Source: Larix kaempferi
Taxonomy: Eukaryota > Streptophyta > Pinopsida > Pinales > Pinaceae
Assembly: GCA_027924585.1 (NCBI GenBank)
Contig: BSBM01000826.1
Location: 11,377,501-11,441,500 of the forward strand
Direction: 5' to 3'
DNA: 64,000 nucleotides
The notes under the pieces were generated by a model. The model ran no database searches. It was not told where the DNA came from and saw only the letters and a list, made by a program, of their open reading frames with translations. Below, in pieces: positions 10,512 to 21,557 of this stretch. The stretch's first letter is position 1. The number at the start of each line of letters is the position of its first letter. A program made the position numbers and the translations under genes.

Positions 10512-11483
10512 TGTTAAGTCTCCCCTAGGGACTAGCCACCGCTAGAGTGAATTACTTTAGCATTTATTAATTTGGAACGATAGTAGGACAATATGATCAC
10601 ATCATTGGGAAAATATCCTTAGTATATTTGATATGATAATTAAGATGGTACATGTGGACCATGCAGATACGACAAGATATAAAGGTAAGATATGATAAGA
10701 TATGAGAGAATTTGAATGGCACATAAACTAATTAATTAAGAGAGAATTTGAATTCTTAAACTTCAGTGAAGACTTCAGTAAATCAAAGGAGAACTCGAAT
10801 TGATCACTACAATGATGTTAACAAGAAAGAATAAGTTAAGAGAGTTAACTAAGTGATAACAAAGAAGATCTAGTTAACTAAGTATTATTGCATGAAAACA
10901 CTTATGTTAAACTGAAAGATTACATTGATGTTAAACTAAAAGACGACACTTGAGTTGTGACATTGCATGGCGACACTTAAGTTAGCCACTTAACTAAGTG
11001 GGAAATATTTCAGTTAAGGGGTGAGTTCATTATAAGACTCAATTCAGTGAGTTAATGCACTGCATAAGATGTGGGGCGCTCTTCTTCATGCAAGATTGAT
11101 ACATCGAGATGGAGGGCGAGTTCATCATGAAGTCACGAGATATTTAAATAGAAGTTGATGCATGTGAAGGAAATATAAATATGTTATACACGATTGATGA
11201 ATTCAATGTGAAGTGAATACTCTTCTCCCTTGAAGGAAAGGCGATTCTCTCTCTGCAGGATATTATTCTGATTCTCCCTTCATTATCTTTCATTTTCTTT
11301 ATAATTGCACCAGGGGTGCTTGATGTAAAATAAATTCGCTGCTATCTATCAATATACTAAGGAATCCTTTTGCTGGGGTTTTATCCCTCGAGACATAGAG
11401 GGTTTCCCTAGGGTCAATTCATGTGTCAAATGTGATTCTTCAAGTACTATTATATTTTCAAATTAAAGATAACAAAATTAACA
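10512..11483 (+). repeat. Copia-type LTR (copy A)
   Basis: The boundaries TGTTAAGTCTCCCC and TTAACA form a short inverted repeat. A primer-site relic TGCTATCAGA follows immediately, and the Copia gag start lies about 90 bp further on. The same LTR occurs complete at 49255-50251 and cut at 44198-44505. Confidence 0.65.
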
Positions 11484-11493
11484 TGCTATCAGA
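11484..11493 (+). other. Degenerate initiator-Met primer-binding site
   Basis: TGCTATCAGA directly after the LTR differs by one base from the canonical TGGTATCAGA found at 50252. Confidence 0.6.
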
Positions 11494-11574
11494 TCTCAAG
11501 GCATGAAAGATCTAAGTTCAACAATCAATATTCAACATACATAGATTCTGAGTGTGCAAAGTACTTGAAGAATT

Positions 11575-11645
11575 ATGGCCTCAATATTAGTGAGACTGAA
11601 AGACCGTCTTGAAGGAACTTCAAACTTCAATACTTGGAAGGCCAT
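11575..11645 (+). pseudogene. Copia gag N-terminal fragment (A)
   Basis: Encodes MASILVRLKDRLEGTSNFN-TWKA, the start of plant Copia gag (UBN2-like). It ends abruptly at about 11645, where sequence unlike the C copy (50343 on) begins. The rest of the element is missing. Confidence 0.65.
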
Positions 11646-13150
11646 AATTCGAAGAAGTGTGATGGGTCAAGGTAAATTCAATCAGAGTTTGGAGGTGATG
11701 CATTCGCCCTCCTTGATTGCATGCTTCTTATGTTCTTCTATTCGATCATTGGCACATGTTCTCATAGTTTCCTTGAATATGGAGGACACTACCATTTGCT
11801 TGGGTTCATGTCTTAGGAACATTTTTATGATTTTGGTTTTGATCTCACCCTTGCTGGTTCGAAGGAGATCACAAGAAACCATCTATCAATTCTTGGAGTT
11901 GATTTAACTTCCATTGATCAGAAGTTCAAGTTTGAATAGAAATTAGATCTGATCGGAGCTAGTGCTACCTCAGTTGCTTCGAATCATAGGTTCCAAAATG
12001 TTATTCATATTTTGGGATTTGTTCTCAGCATGTTTGGTTTGAATATAAAGTTCAGGAAACCTCCAGATTCATTTGCATCCACTACAGTAGAACTCAAGCA
12101 CATGATTTTGGAGCATGATCCACTTCTTCCCAAGAGGAAGATACCTCTAGAAATTGAATCAAGCATCACACCTACTTGATTCTTGAGCAACAATTTTTGG
12201 CGTGTTTCAATCTATCTTCAGGGGGGCGGGTTGTTCCCACTGGGTTTCCCCTCTTTCCTCACATTTTGTTTAGATTGTTGTACAGGGTGAACTTTGGTCT
12301 CAGTAACCACGACCCTATTTTTTCAATTATTTTTTCCACATAGTCTAGCTTAAGGGGGGTTTTGGAATATTCTCACCATTATTATCTTGGTTTTGCATGC
12401 ATTGCATGCAATTTTCATGCACGCATGCATTCCATGCAGCATTGCATGCATCCATGCATCAGCAGTGGAGTCTGCTAGCATATACTTCCTATTTCCCCCC
12501 CCCTTTAGCTTTCTTCTGGTCATTATTATCCCTCCTAGATATTCATGCATCCCTGTTTCTATCAATCGAGTTTCAAATGAGCCCTCCTGCACAAATTTAG
12601 GAGATCTATCAGTCAGTTCCATGATTTATTGAACCGTGTCCCATTGATTTCTCATCTAACTGACTATAGCTCGTAGTTGATTCCTACTGGGTGTAGGAGC
12701 TCCCTCCTTGACAACTAAGAACTAGTATGCGCCCTCGTTGGAGTCTCCTTCCCTATTTTTTTCCCACATGGTTTATTTATGCTCAGTTCTACTCTAGTTG
12801 ACTAATCATTAACCATCAGTGGCCACTTGACCTTATCGAGAGATGGTTCCAATGTAAACTAAGACATGACTTGAGGAGAATTTGAAATCTCCTAGGGGTA
12901 TTGAATTCATTCTATTGTATTGTACCATTATTTTTCTAGCTTATAGCTGATGAATGTATCAACAACAATTTTCTCACATCTTTTGAGTTTATGAGTGAAT
13001 TTGATGATACTTCTTGCTAATTCTTCTCTTCAATTAACATAGTGAAATTGTGAGGTTTGTTCAAGCTTAGTGATATACACCTGTGGAATTGGACATGGAA
13101 AATGATATTATCATATAGATAGAACTTGTCAAGGTAAAAGAACTAAAGGG
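11646..13150. other. Transposon-derived spacer without a supported gene
   Basis: Two purine-rich tracts (AGGGGGGCGGG near 12220 and TTAAGGGGGG near 12350) look like polypurine tracts of LTR elements, and LTR-like sequence follows to about 13040. No paired LTR could be defined. A short block at 11651-11685 (GAAGTGTGATGGGTCAAGG) also occurs near 5709, 39284 and 45340. Confidence 0.35.
12396..12458. promoter_or_regulatory. Cluster of seven CATGCA (RY-type) motifs
   Basis: CATGCA occurs at 12396, 12405, 12416, 12424, 12433, 12445 and 12453, within 63 bp. RY motifs bind B3 factors of the ABI3/FUS3 family in seed genes. No gene start is recognised nearby, so this may be simple-sequence expansion. 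Confidence 0.4.
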
Positions 13151-13165
13151 AAATCTTGTTTTAAA

Positions 13166-13830
13166 ATGTATCATTCCACCATAGACCACCTCATTACTCT
13201 TAAAGTCATTGTAGAGGAATGTCGCAATAATAAGCTCAATATCCTTTGTTTATTTGTGCACTTTAGAAAACCTTTTGATAAAATACCTCAACATAACTTG
13301 TTGAAAAGATTAGAAGAGTTAATGGTTCCTTTTGAGTTGAGAGTTGACGCAAGGTTGTAAAAGAATGCCACTGCCAATTTTAAGAACACTAAGGGTTGGT
13401 CGGAAGATATTAATTGTAATATAAGAGTTAAGAAAGTTTGCCCCATATCCCCTACCCTTTTTGGTATATACATTGATAAAGTTAGAAATATTTTGAATAG
13501 AGGAAGGCTTCATTGGTACGATGTTAGCATGAATTGTCATCATCCTCATTTATGCTGATGATATTATTCTTTTGGAAAGATGTCCCTCTCATCTTGATAA
13601 TCAATTAAGAATTCTCAAGGGTTTCTACTATGATATGGGCATGACTTTCAATACTGACAAAATCTATTAAGGCCAGATATGCTCATTTTTTATAACAACT
13701 TAGAGGAAGGGACACCCTACAAATATCTTGGGATTGATATCCATCACAATATTAATTGGAACTACAACATCGAGAAAACGATCGATGTAGGGTGGAAAGA
13801 AAGATACTTTCGGGATAAGGAATAATGATC
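13166..13830 (+). pseudogene. LINE-type reverse transcriptase fragment
   Basis: HSTIDHLITLKVIVEECRNN and FRKPFDKIPQHNLLKRLEEL begin the fragment. INCNIRVKKVCPISPTLFGI follows, then the catalytic YADDIILL after a frameshift, and later YKYLGIDIHHNINWNYNIEK. This is the order of a non-LTR reverse transcriptase palm, broken by stops and frame changes. Confidence 0.75.
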
Positions 13831-13861
13831 AATAATCACTTAGAATTATATGATGTCCTCT

Positions 13862-14110
13862 ATGGTATAGCTACAATGCAAAGAAAGTTATGATGATTGG
13901 TGATTCCTCTATTATCGTCAAACAAATGCAAAATCAAAATGAATAGGAAGGATCATTATCATTTAGAAACTTTCAAAAAGTCTTTGTACATCTTCCTACT
14001 TTAGAACATATTAAGATTTCCATGTTCAAAGATCGAAAAATGGTTTAGTTGATCAATAACAAATCAAATGATGGAGTTTATTTGGATATCATGCCTCATT
14101 AAAAATGGGA
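13862..14110 (+). pseudogene. RNase H-like fragment
   Basis: KVMMIGDSSIIVKQMQNQNE, then (after a stop) FQKVFVHLPTLEHIKISMFK, resembles the second half of a retroelement RNase H (GDS...V...I...H/F). It is short and stop-ridden, and its parent element is unclear. Confidence 0.45.
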
Positions 14111-14669
14111 ACGCCAAGAGAGGTATTGGCTACCTTAGTTTATTCGCGACAACTCTCATGAAGATATCATGTAGTTGTAACACCTTCAAACATGAATGAC
14201 CAAGATTTGGCATAGTTCCTTTGAGGAATGAAAAACATTTGGCATAGTTCCTTGTAGGAATGACCAACATTTGACATGCTTTAATGCATGTAACCCATGT
14301 AAGTCTAATCCATCACTGAGGGAGTATTAACACTCCCCCATGCCTCATGTTCCTTCACACTTGTGACAATGGATTAGGTATGTTGGTCTAGAAGGGTAGG
14401 AAAAAACTTCTTCTTGATGGGAGGTTTGGAATAATTGGTCTCAATGTTGGTTTGTGTATTGGTTGGGTCATTTCCACTTAGCCTTTGAATGAGGTAAGAT
14501 CCTCTACACTAGGCGGTGTGTCCTTTTGAATTTCAAGTTTTTTTTCTTCCATCCTTCCCCTCCTCAATGAATTTACTATTATTCAATTTTTCGGAGATAT
14601 ATGGTTGGAGTGCAACCCAATTATCCATGAAGATAGTTAAGCCTCCTTTTTAAAATTTCTCAAGCCTAG
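14111..14669. other. Spacer with a short tandem repeat
   Basis: At 14194-14281 there are about three units of roughly 32 bp (GGAATGACCAAcATTTGGCATAGTTCCTTgTA). Otherwise no feature is seen. The last five bases, CCTAG, precede LTR b and resemble the ACTAG after LTR d. Confidence 0.45.
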
Positions 14670-15839
14670 TGTTAGAACTCGGATTTTCCTTGGGCTATAT
14701 CAAAGAAACCCCGAGGTAACCTATTTCAAACCAATCTTTAGACTGAAAGTTGGCCTCCTTCAGCCAAAGAGGGCTCTCTCAACAAATCTGCCATCCAATG
14801 TCACTACGACAGCAGTTTGATAATGAAACCCAAGGGCCAATTTGTAAATTTATAATAACAAAAACTTTGTTGGTTTTAAATGAGGTGGCTGGATCAAAAT
14901 GAACACGATACCATTGGGCAATGGAGTCGAGAAAACAGAAAAATATGGACCAACAGTTAAACAAATATTTTCATACAAAGGCAAGATAGCTGTCTTATTA
15001 CAGTCAATAAGATTTTTTGCAGGTGATAAGGAAAGAAATAAAGACATTCCATTAACAACGGGCATCAATTTTGAGATGAATCCACTGTTAATTTTAGAGA
15101 AATAAATGGATACTCAGATGCGGATAAATCGAGGCACGGAACATGAATCTCAATCTATATGAACGTTCATCTAAGCATATAAGAAAATGACATAATGAAA
15201 GGCATAACGAAGAGAGTAAACTTGCACAAGTAGAGAAAGGGAAAGGGTATAGACTGCAATTTTTAAACAACACATGAATCTTTGATGAAAAATCTGTTCA
15301 GTTCTGAGATCTTTATTAATTTCTAAAAGCCCTTCAAAACACCCGAAATGGGTCTCTCCTTACAGAAAATCCAACCCCTTACATGTTGTAAAATGCATAA
15401 TTTATACAAAAATTTGACCTCTAAGCAAACCCTAACTGTATTTTTCTAAAAATAGCTTCTTGGAATAATAAACTAACTAATTTTTTACAAATAAAACAAA
15501 TTGGAGCGGTTGCAAAATATCTCGAGTGAGAGAATATAGAGGAATTTTGAAATTTTCTTCAAACTGCTAATTCCAGGGCTTAAAATCATCCTTATTTTCC
15601 ACCTGTCGAATATCCTGGAAATGAACTTCTATTTGCTATTTCAATGCCCATAAATCTGGATCTTCCTACCACCTATGTTCCTTTTCTTTAACTACCTATT
15701 GTTTATGTGCCAACCGCTGAATTCTGTCATATATTTTTGCTCATTCCTTTGCCCTCGTCCACTTCATCTTTGACCTGCTGAGCTGTTCTCCGAGCCCTCG
15801 GCAATATCCTCAATATAAACTATGTTTCCTTTGTCTTTG

Positions 15840-16600
15840 CATACGATATGCCCTGGATCTTCATTTTCCTCAAGTAGCACTCCTTATAAGCAGCAAATCC
15901 ATTTTGAAAAGAATCGATAGACCATTATGAATCATGAAAGTCCTAAGCTGGTATATCAAGAATTTAAACTTAATCATCAGTTTTTCAGCTTCATTAGCCA
16001 AGTCACCATCCTCAAACATCTTTGCCTCAAAACTAGACTCCGTGTGATTTATTAGCACTACATATCTCACGTAACCCTTGTCTAGGCTCGCATGAAGCAT
16101 TCAGGGATGAGCGGAAGTGGCACTTCTTCCAATGCTTTATTTAGATGTGTAACAATCTTAGAGTTTACAATTTGGGCCACAAAACCCTCTAAAATTTCAC
16201 CTTGCACCTCAACATGATCTTTCGTTCCTGCCACTGAAATGTCAGCAATTTTATCCCTAACTTCACACGCTGTTCTTGCAGTACCCTCTTCACAAAGGTC
16301 TGAGAAATCAAGTACACTGTCCCTAAGGCCATCCACAATTACTTGCCGTTGACGAGCAATACCCAATCCAGATAAATACTTTGCTTCTGCTTCACCTTCT
16401 GCTCGTTTGATTTGCAAGATTTTCTCTGCCTCAGCTTTGTCTTTTGTTTCTACCCCCATTCTTGCGGCTGCATTTATTTCATTCATTGCTCTCTTCATAG
16501 TTTCATCAGGCTCTATATCAACAATGAGAGTTTGCACTATCTGAAATCCATAGTTTTTCATAACCTTTTAACTAAAATCGTGGTTTTCTTTCTCCTAATT
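15840..16600 (-). pseudogene. HIR::tRNA-ligase chimera, best-preserved copy (LTR b)
   Basis: A single open frame of 159 codons (16082-16561) starts at [10 protein letters not shown]. It carries about 80 residues of HIR ([62 protein letters not shown]). It then passes, with no gap, into tRNA ligase ([39 protein letters not shown]) and ends at a TAG after FMRA. The second ligase piece (15870-16100, LANEAEKLMIKFKFL, IHNGLS) is in another frame. HIR is a membrane-associated SPFH immune protein and plant tRNA ligase acts in tRNA splicing. Neither function can survive here: the HIR part lacks both protein ends and the ligase part lacks its catalytic domains. Confidence 0.8.
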
Positions 16601-16710
16601 CTGCAAATGAATGGCGTTAGGGTTCTCGGAATTTTTAGAGAAAAGTATGAACAAAAAAATAAGATGACCCTCCTTTATTCCCAACAAAAATAACTGAGGT
16701 GGTACCGCAC

Positions 16711-16955
16711 GGCCTTTGCAGTGCTAGGTGTTTCTTCACTATCACTGGGCAATGATACCTTGGAGCTATCCTTCCTTGTATTGTATCTACGTGAATGCAC
16801 CCGGATCTTTGACTTCAATCAATAGACATCTGAGGCATCGCCGGAAGACTTCCAAATGAATTTGTTACAGGTTGAGGTATTGTAACCATTATATTCTGCT
16901 AAGTGGGTTGTCCAAATGTGCTTTGCCGAAAAGCTGGAATTGATACGCCACCCAA
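16711..16955 (-). pseudogene. NUP98-like fragment (LTR b)
   Basis: Same content as in LTR a (FGQ repeat end, VTIPQPVTNSFGSLPAMPQM, SDSEETPSTAKA) with the same internal stop in the FG stretch. It lies immediately upstream of the HIR piece in element sense. Confidence 0.6.
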
Positions 16956-16969
16956 ACCATCAGAAGCAG

Positions 16970-17176
16970 CTAACGAAGTGCTGAAAAGATACTCATCTCA
17001 TGTAAAATCCTGTATCCTGGCTGCGACTGGCCAAATTTACCAAACTTCGACGACCTTCCGAAATCTTTCTGTATCTTATCAGGCTTTGGATTGTAAACAA
17101 ACAATTCGTATTTCACAGGTAACTCAACAGCAGAAATTTCTTCGACGGTGGCTGATTGCTGGCTTGACTCATTCAT
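16970..17176 (-). pseudogene. Unrecognised coding-like stretch (LTR b)
   Basis: A 68-codon open frame, MNESSQQSATVEEISAVELP to HEMSIFSALR, homologous to the 1166-1405 stretch. In this copy the stop after GYRI is absent, so the frame runs slightly further. Function unknown. Confidence 0.4.
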
Positions 17177-17495
17177 GAGTAGCCTAAAAAGGATCTGCCC
17201 GTATCCATGTTAGCTCAGAAAACTCGGTCACCAGTCAAGTTTTTTACACGTAGCTGTAGGAGCCATCATATGTTGCAAGTTTTAAATACCCATTATGGCT
17301 GAAACCCTAATTTTCTTCTTTTGCCGAACGAAATCTCACAAATCTTTGCGCCACTACCTCTGAATGTGAAAGAAATGAGATAACATCGTGCTAGGGGAAG
17401 CATTGGGACAGAGTCGACGAGCTTGTGGTAAACTACTGTCAGGGTTTTGTCATTCTGTTATAAACAATAAAATGCCAAAAGAGGATACCACTTCC

Positions 17496-17505
17496 CCTTT
17501 TTATA
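17496..17505 (-). promoter_or_regulatory. TATA box of LTR b
   Basis: Minus strand TATAAAAAGG at the same LTR position as in LTR a. Confidence 0.6.
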
Positions 17506-18771
17506 CTCCCGCCAATGGTTTGTCTTTCTAAAAATGGTATCTCATGGCCCATTTAGTGGTCTTCAATAGCACTTTTAAATATGCTGGCGAATCAAGAACG
17601 TACACGTTTGATGGTGTTCTTCTCACCGCACCGACTTCATCTCCTATACACCGAGCATTTTGTAAATGCGGTGTCATGTGGACCGTTGATCCATTTTAAA
17701 ACTTCTCCATTTGACCTCGTTACGTGTCAGCATGGGAATCAAGGATTTGAAAATGCAGCAGTCGCAACAACCTCTCCTCTACATAGATTTTACACTTCGA
17801 AGAAAAACCTGGGCGCGCCAAATACGTTTTATACATGTTTTCAGTCTCGGCCTTTATCCTACATGCAAAATGAAAGAATGTATTATACTCCTTATATATC
17901 CGATGGCTCACTACATATCTCAAGTAACAAACGGGAAAATCTTTGGCGTTGAAGGATAAGTGATGCTTTAACCCTCATGGCTTCGGCGCTTGGTCTCATG
18001 GTGAAGCCCTTGATGCTGGGAACATACCTTTTGCTCCATTTTAATTCGACACTTTGGCCCAATATAAAGAATACAACAAACCTTTTTTTTTTATAAAGTC
18101 TCCTTACTTCATAAAATTGATTTTTTGGCTAAAAATTAAAATATCAAAAACCTTCAAAAAGCCTTAACTTTTGGAAAATAGAATATTGAAGCTTTTCCTC
18201 TTCATAAAACCTCCAATTATGCCCAAATTGTGAAAACCTTTCTCCATACTTAGTCTCTTTTTGGTCTTTAGCCAATAAAAATATTAAACACTTCTCTTCG
18301 TAAGTTTTGGCTTAGGTTAAAAGCTGTCAAGGCTGCTTTCGACTTGGGTTTTAAAATTTTTCTAGGTCCTTTATAAAAGCCTTAGGTCGCAAATACCTAG
18401 GACCATTTTTTTTTCTACAACTTAAGACAAATCGCTCTTTCTCGGGCAGGCTCGAAACCCCCCGTCATTGAGAATTATTTTATGCTAACAACTGGCTCCT
18501 AATGGGGATGATGTCCTCCCAGCGAGGCAGCAAAGAACAATGTAGACCATGTGCCTGACCATTGGGCGGCTCCCAATCCCGAAAAATGCAACCTCCAACC
18601 TGTAACTGATCCTTCATCCAAAAACTATAGCTGAAAACCGATAATTGCTGAACACTCAAACATACATGCTGGAACTAAACTGAAAACAACGTTGTACATA
18701 CTGAAAAAAATGTTTGTTGGGCAAACTTATTCATCCTACCTACCCTACTCTGCTGAAACGCGACTGCTAAA

Positions 18772-20023
18772 TCAAATGACACAAAAGTGCCAATGAAGCC
18801 AATCTAATAACTAACCTTCTGCTCGACTATGGCTTGTATTCCTTTTGAGTGAGTAAGGAAGACAGAAAACAAACCATTCCAAACATTCTCTGATAATGAG
18901 TTCATGTCCCACAAATGTTAGAAAATTCATTTTCCCCTTAGACTGTAGTAAATTAGCATAAGGATCTTCAACAGTTTGAAATATTATCACGTCTCGAGAT
19001 TCAGCAAGAATGCAAATATCTCTTTCAAGTTGAAACCGCAAGACTATTCAACTATGGATTGATGAAAGTGTATAGGCGAGCGTGATATTCTAATACCCGA
19101 GTGTTGACTACATCTTCCTCAAGTATGAGCATCTCTGTTTCCCTTTTTGGTATGTCATCTATCCCATCTTTATACTTATCCACATCATTTTCCAAAACAT
19201 CTTCAAACAACAAACATCCTTCAAGATCATTAATCATGTCAACCCTATCTTCTTGATGGAAATAAATGGTGTCTAAAAGCTAATCCCTTGGAGGATAATC
19301 ATCATCATAAATAGTTTCCTTCAAAGGATCGTCATAACTGTCAATGTTTAAATTTAGATTTACATGCTTGAAAATGGAAGAAGTCTCACTTACATACCCT
19401 GGACTGTGTGAACAATGCAGATCTGACTTTACAGGAGCTGTAATATGACCTTTCAGGAGTTGATCTATTTCATCTTCAGATAGAGGAGAAATTTTGGAAA
19501 TACTATGGAGGCATCCACCTTTCTTGTTTAAGGAAAAATCAGCAGCATCAACTGAGGCCTGTTCTGTCTTTTGTATTCCAAGAGAAGTATTGATTTGTCA
19601 TTTTTTAAGTGAATCAAATAAGATAGAGTCCTCTAGACCCACAACTTCTGAAATAGTGTCACATGGAGAGAAGCTTATCTGACCTTCTTCTGAATTAGGA
19701 GACCACTGACAAGACTGAAGAAAATTCTAATCCGGCTCGGGAGAAAAGATACAAAGGCCATCACCAATTTCATTCGAAAATTCAGAATTTAAAACTTTCC
19801 CTTCTTCATCAAAAACAGCAGAACCATCATTAAATTCTTCAATGACATCAATTGCAACAGACTCTTCTTGATACAAAATTTCTGAATGCAAAATGGAGAC
19901 CTAGTTTTCTGTTTGGCACTTTTCTACCCTATGGCAAACTCCTGCTTTTTGGGCATGATGAAAGACTTGTTCTTCTTCTTCTTTAATTCCACTTTCAAAA
20001 AAGTTTATGGAGCTCTCCATCAT
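18772..20023 (-). pseudogene. Retrotransposon ORF2, broken (internal 1)
   Basis: Homologous to the ORF at 22827-24078. Its ATG (20023-20021) overlaps the gag stop as ATGA. Several stops and frameshifts break it; readable pieces include MINDLEGCLLFEDVLEND and CILAESRDVIIFQTVEDPYA. Function unknown; see the internal 2 copy. Confidence 0.7.
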
Positions 20024-20898
20024 AGATTTCTGTTTTTGATTAGAAGCCTTAATTTTTGTTTTATCAATTCGAACGAAGCATAACAGAGGGGTAGATAGTC
20101 ACTTTCAGCATGTTTATTTTCAGAGGTCTGATCATGAAGAGTGATCAGATTTTCTTCACTAACTGCCTTGGGACTTATAAAGTTTTCAGCCGGAGCCATA
20201 TCCAAACAATCTTCTTCATACTTATCAAACTTAAGTGGACTGACATTTTCTTTGAAACCATCATTAAGAGAAATTTCAGCAGGCTGATTGTAATTGACAT
20301 AAAACAAGTCAGAGTTACCTTTTTCTGTCACATCACCCAGTTGATCATCTCTTTGTTTGTCACAGGAAAAACTGGAATGCCAAGCCATTTCTCCTTGTCC
20401 ATACTTCTCTTCGAACCCATATTCTTCTTCAATCCTCTCATCATTTTCTTTGCTTGATAATTTCCTGGGCATTCTAAGATTATATTCAACTTCTAAAGCA
20501 TCAACGAACATATGTTGTAAACTGGAGGGATTTCTTTCCAAGAGAAGAAAAGAGAAATCAGAATGAAAAATAGATACATAATGTAACTTGGCAGCATTCT
20601 CTAGGGGCTGAATTTCTTTCGGCATATCATAATAGGCGCTAGAAAACCTCCTATTGAAACTGGATAAGGATTCCCCTTCCAGCACCCTCATAGAGTAAAA
20701 TTCTGAAAGGACTAGGTCCCATGACCTCCTCTTACCCCAAAACTTCAAGAAGACATCAGAAAACCCCTGCCATGTGTCTATAGACTCTGGCTGTAAAAGG
20801 CGAAACCATTTCTTCACATCTCCCTGGAAAGATTGAGCAAAAATCCTCATACAAACATCATCCTGATCCACTTCAAACAGATCTAGAAAATTTTCAAA
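20020..20898 (-). pseudogene. Retrotransposon gag, N-terminally truncated (internal 1)
   Basis: Encodes the gag core (DDVCMRIFAQSFQGDVKKWF, FLKFWGKRRSWDLVL, FNRRF) and the whole C-terminal tail to the TGA. The first roughly 150 residues and the primer site are lost because the sequence switches at about 20898 from gag to the middle of an LTR. Confidence 0.8.
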
Positions 20899-21010
20899 GA
20901 CTTCCAAATGAATTTCTTACAGGTTGAGGTATTGTAACCATTATATTCTGCTAAGTGGGTTGTCCAAATGTGCTTTGCCCAAAATTTGGAATTGATACGC
21001 CACCCAAACC
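20899..21010 (-). pseudogene. NUP98-like fragment, partial (LTR b')
   Basis: Only the FG-end piece remains (IPNFGQSTFGQP, MVTIPQPVRNSFGSL region). The EETPSTAKA part is deleted. Confidence 0.5.
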
Positions 21011-21547
21011 ATCAGAAACAGCTAACGAAGTGCTGAAAAGATACTCATCTCATGTCAAATCCTGTATCCTGGTTGCGATTGGCCAAATTTACCAAACTTC
21101 GACGACCTTCCGAAAGCTTTCTGTATCTTATCAGGCTTTGGATTGTAAACAAACCATTCATATTTCACAGGTAACTCAACAACAGAATGGTCTTCGACGG
21201 TGGCTGATTGTTGGCTTGACTCATTCATGAGTAGCCTAAAAATGATCTGCCCGTATCCATGTTAGCTCAGAAAACTCAGTCACCAGTCAAGTTTTCTACA
21301 CGTAGCTGCAGGAGCCATCATATGTTGCAAGTTTTAAATACCCATTATGGCTGAAACCCTAATTTTCTTCTTTCGTCGAACGAAATCTCACAAATCTTTG
21401 CGCCACTACCTCTGAATGTGAAAGAAACGAGATAACATCGTGCTAGGGGAAGCATTGGGACAGAGTCGACGAGCTTGTGGTAAACTAGTGTCAGGGTTTT
21501 GTCATTCTATTATAAACAATAAAATGCCAAAAGAGGATACCACTTCC

Positions 21548-21557
21548 CCTTTTTATA
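21548..21557 (-). promoter_or_regulatory. TATA box of LTR b'
   Basis: Minus strand TATAAAAAGG, unchanged despite the truncation of this LTR further downstream. Confidence 0.6.

Larger units (their letters stand above)
2707..10834. repeat. Segmental duplication, copy A
   Basis: This 8.1-kb block is repeated at 36278-44505 with only scattered single-base changes and small indels, and in a more diverged, partly deleted form at 44506-50420. It holds the 40-bp repeats, ERF gene A with its promoter, a dead LINE and the start of a Copia LTR. In the A and B copies it begins exactly at the end of a long LTR (2706 and 36277). Confidence 0.9.
14670..18490 (-). repeat. LTR b (full, 3.82 kb)
   Basis: Runs from TGTTAGAACTCGG to ATGCTAACA. 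As the leftmost LTR of a minus-strand chain it is the 3' LTR of internal 1. It contains, from the right in element sense, U3, a TATA box at 17496-17505, an unrecognised coding stretch (16970-17176), and the NUP98, HIR and tRNA ligase pieces. An AT-rich U5 follows (14670-15780). Confidence 0.88.

Noticed and set aside
12387-12632. Short ORFs across the CATGCA cluster
   Set aside because: Low-complexity His/Ala/Cys-rich translations in several frames at once, as expected of a repetitive motif.
17581-17952. 123-codon plus-strand ORF repeated in several LTR copies (17581, 21633, 28447 as 172 codons, 35367)
   Set aside because: It lies in LTR U3, antisense to the element, overlaps other open frames on both strands and has no recognisable domain. 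Its conservation follows from recent LTR duplication.
20110-20457. Plus-strand ORFs of 115-116 codons inside the retrotransposon (also 24165, 30976)
   Set aside because: They are antisense to gag, and their pattern is the mirror of gag codons.
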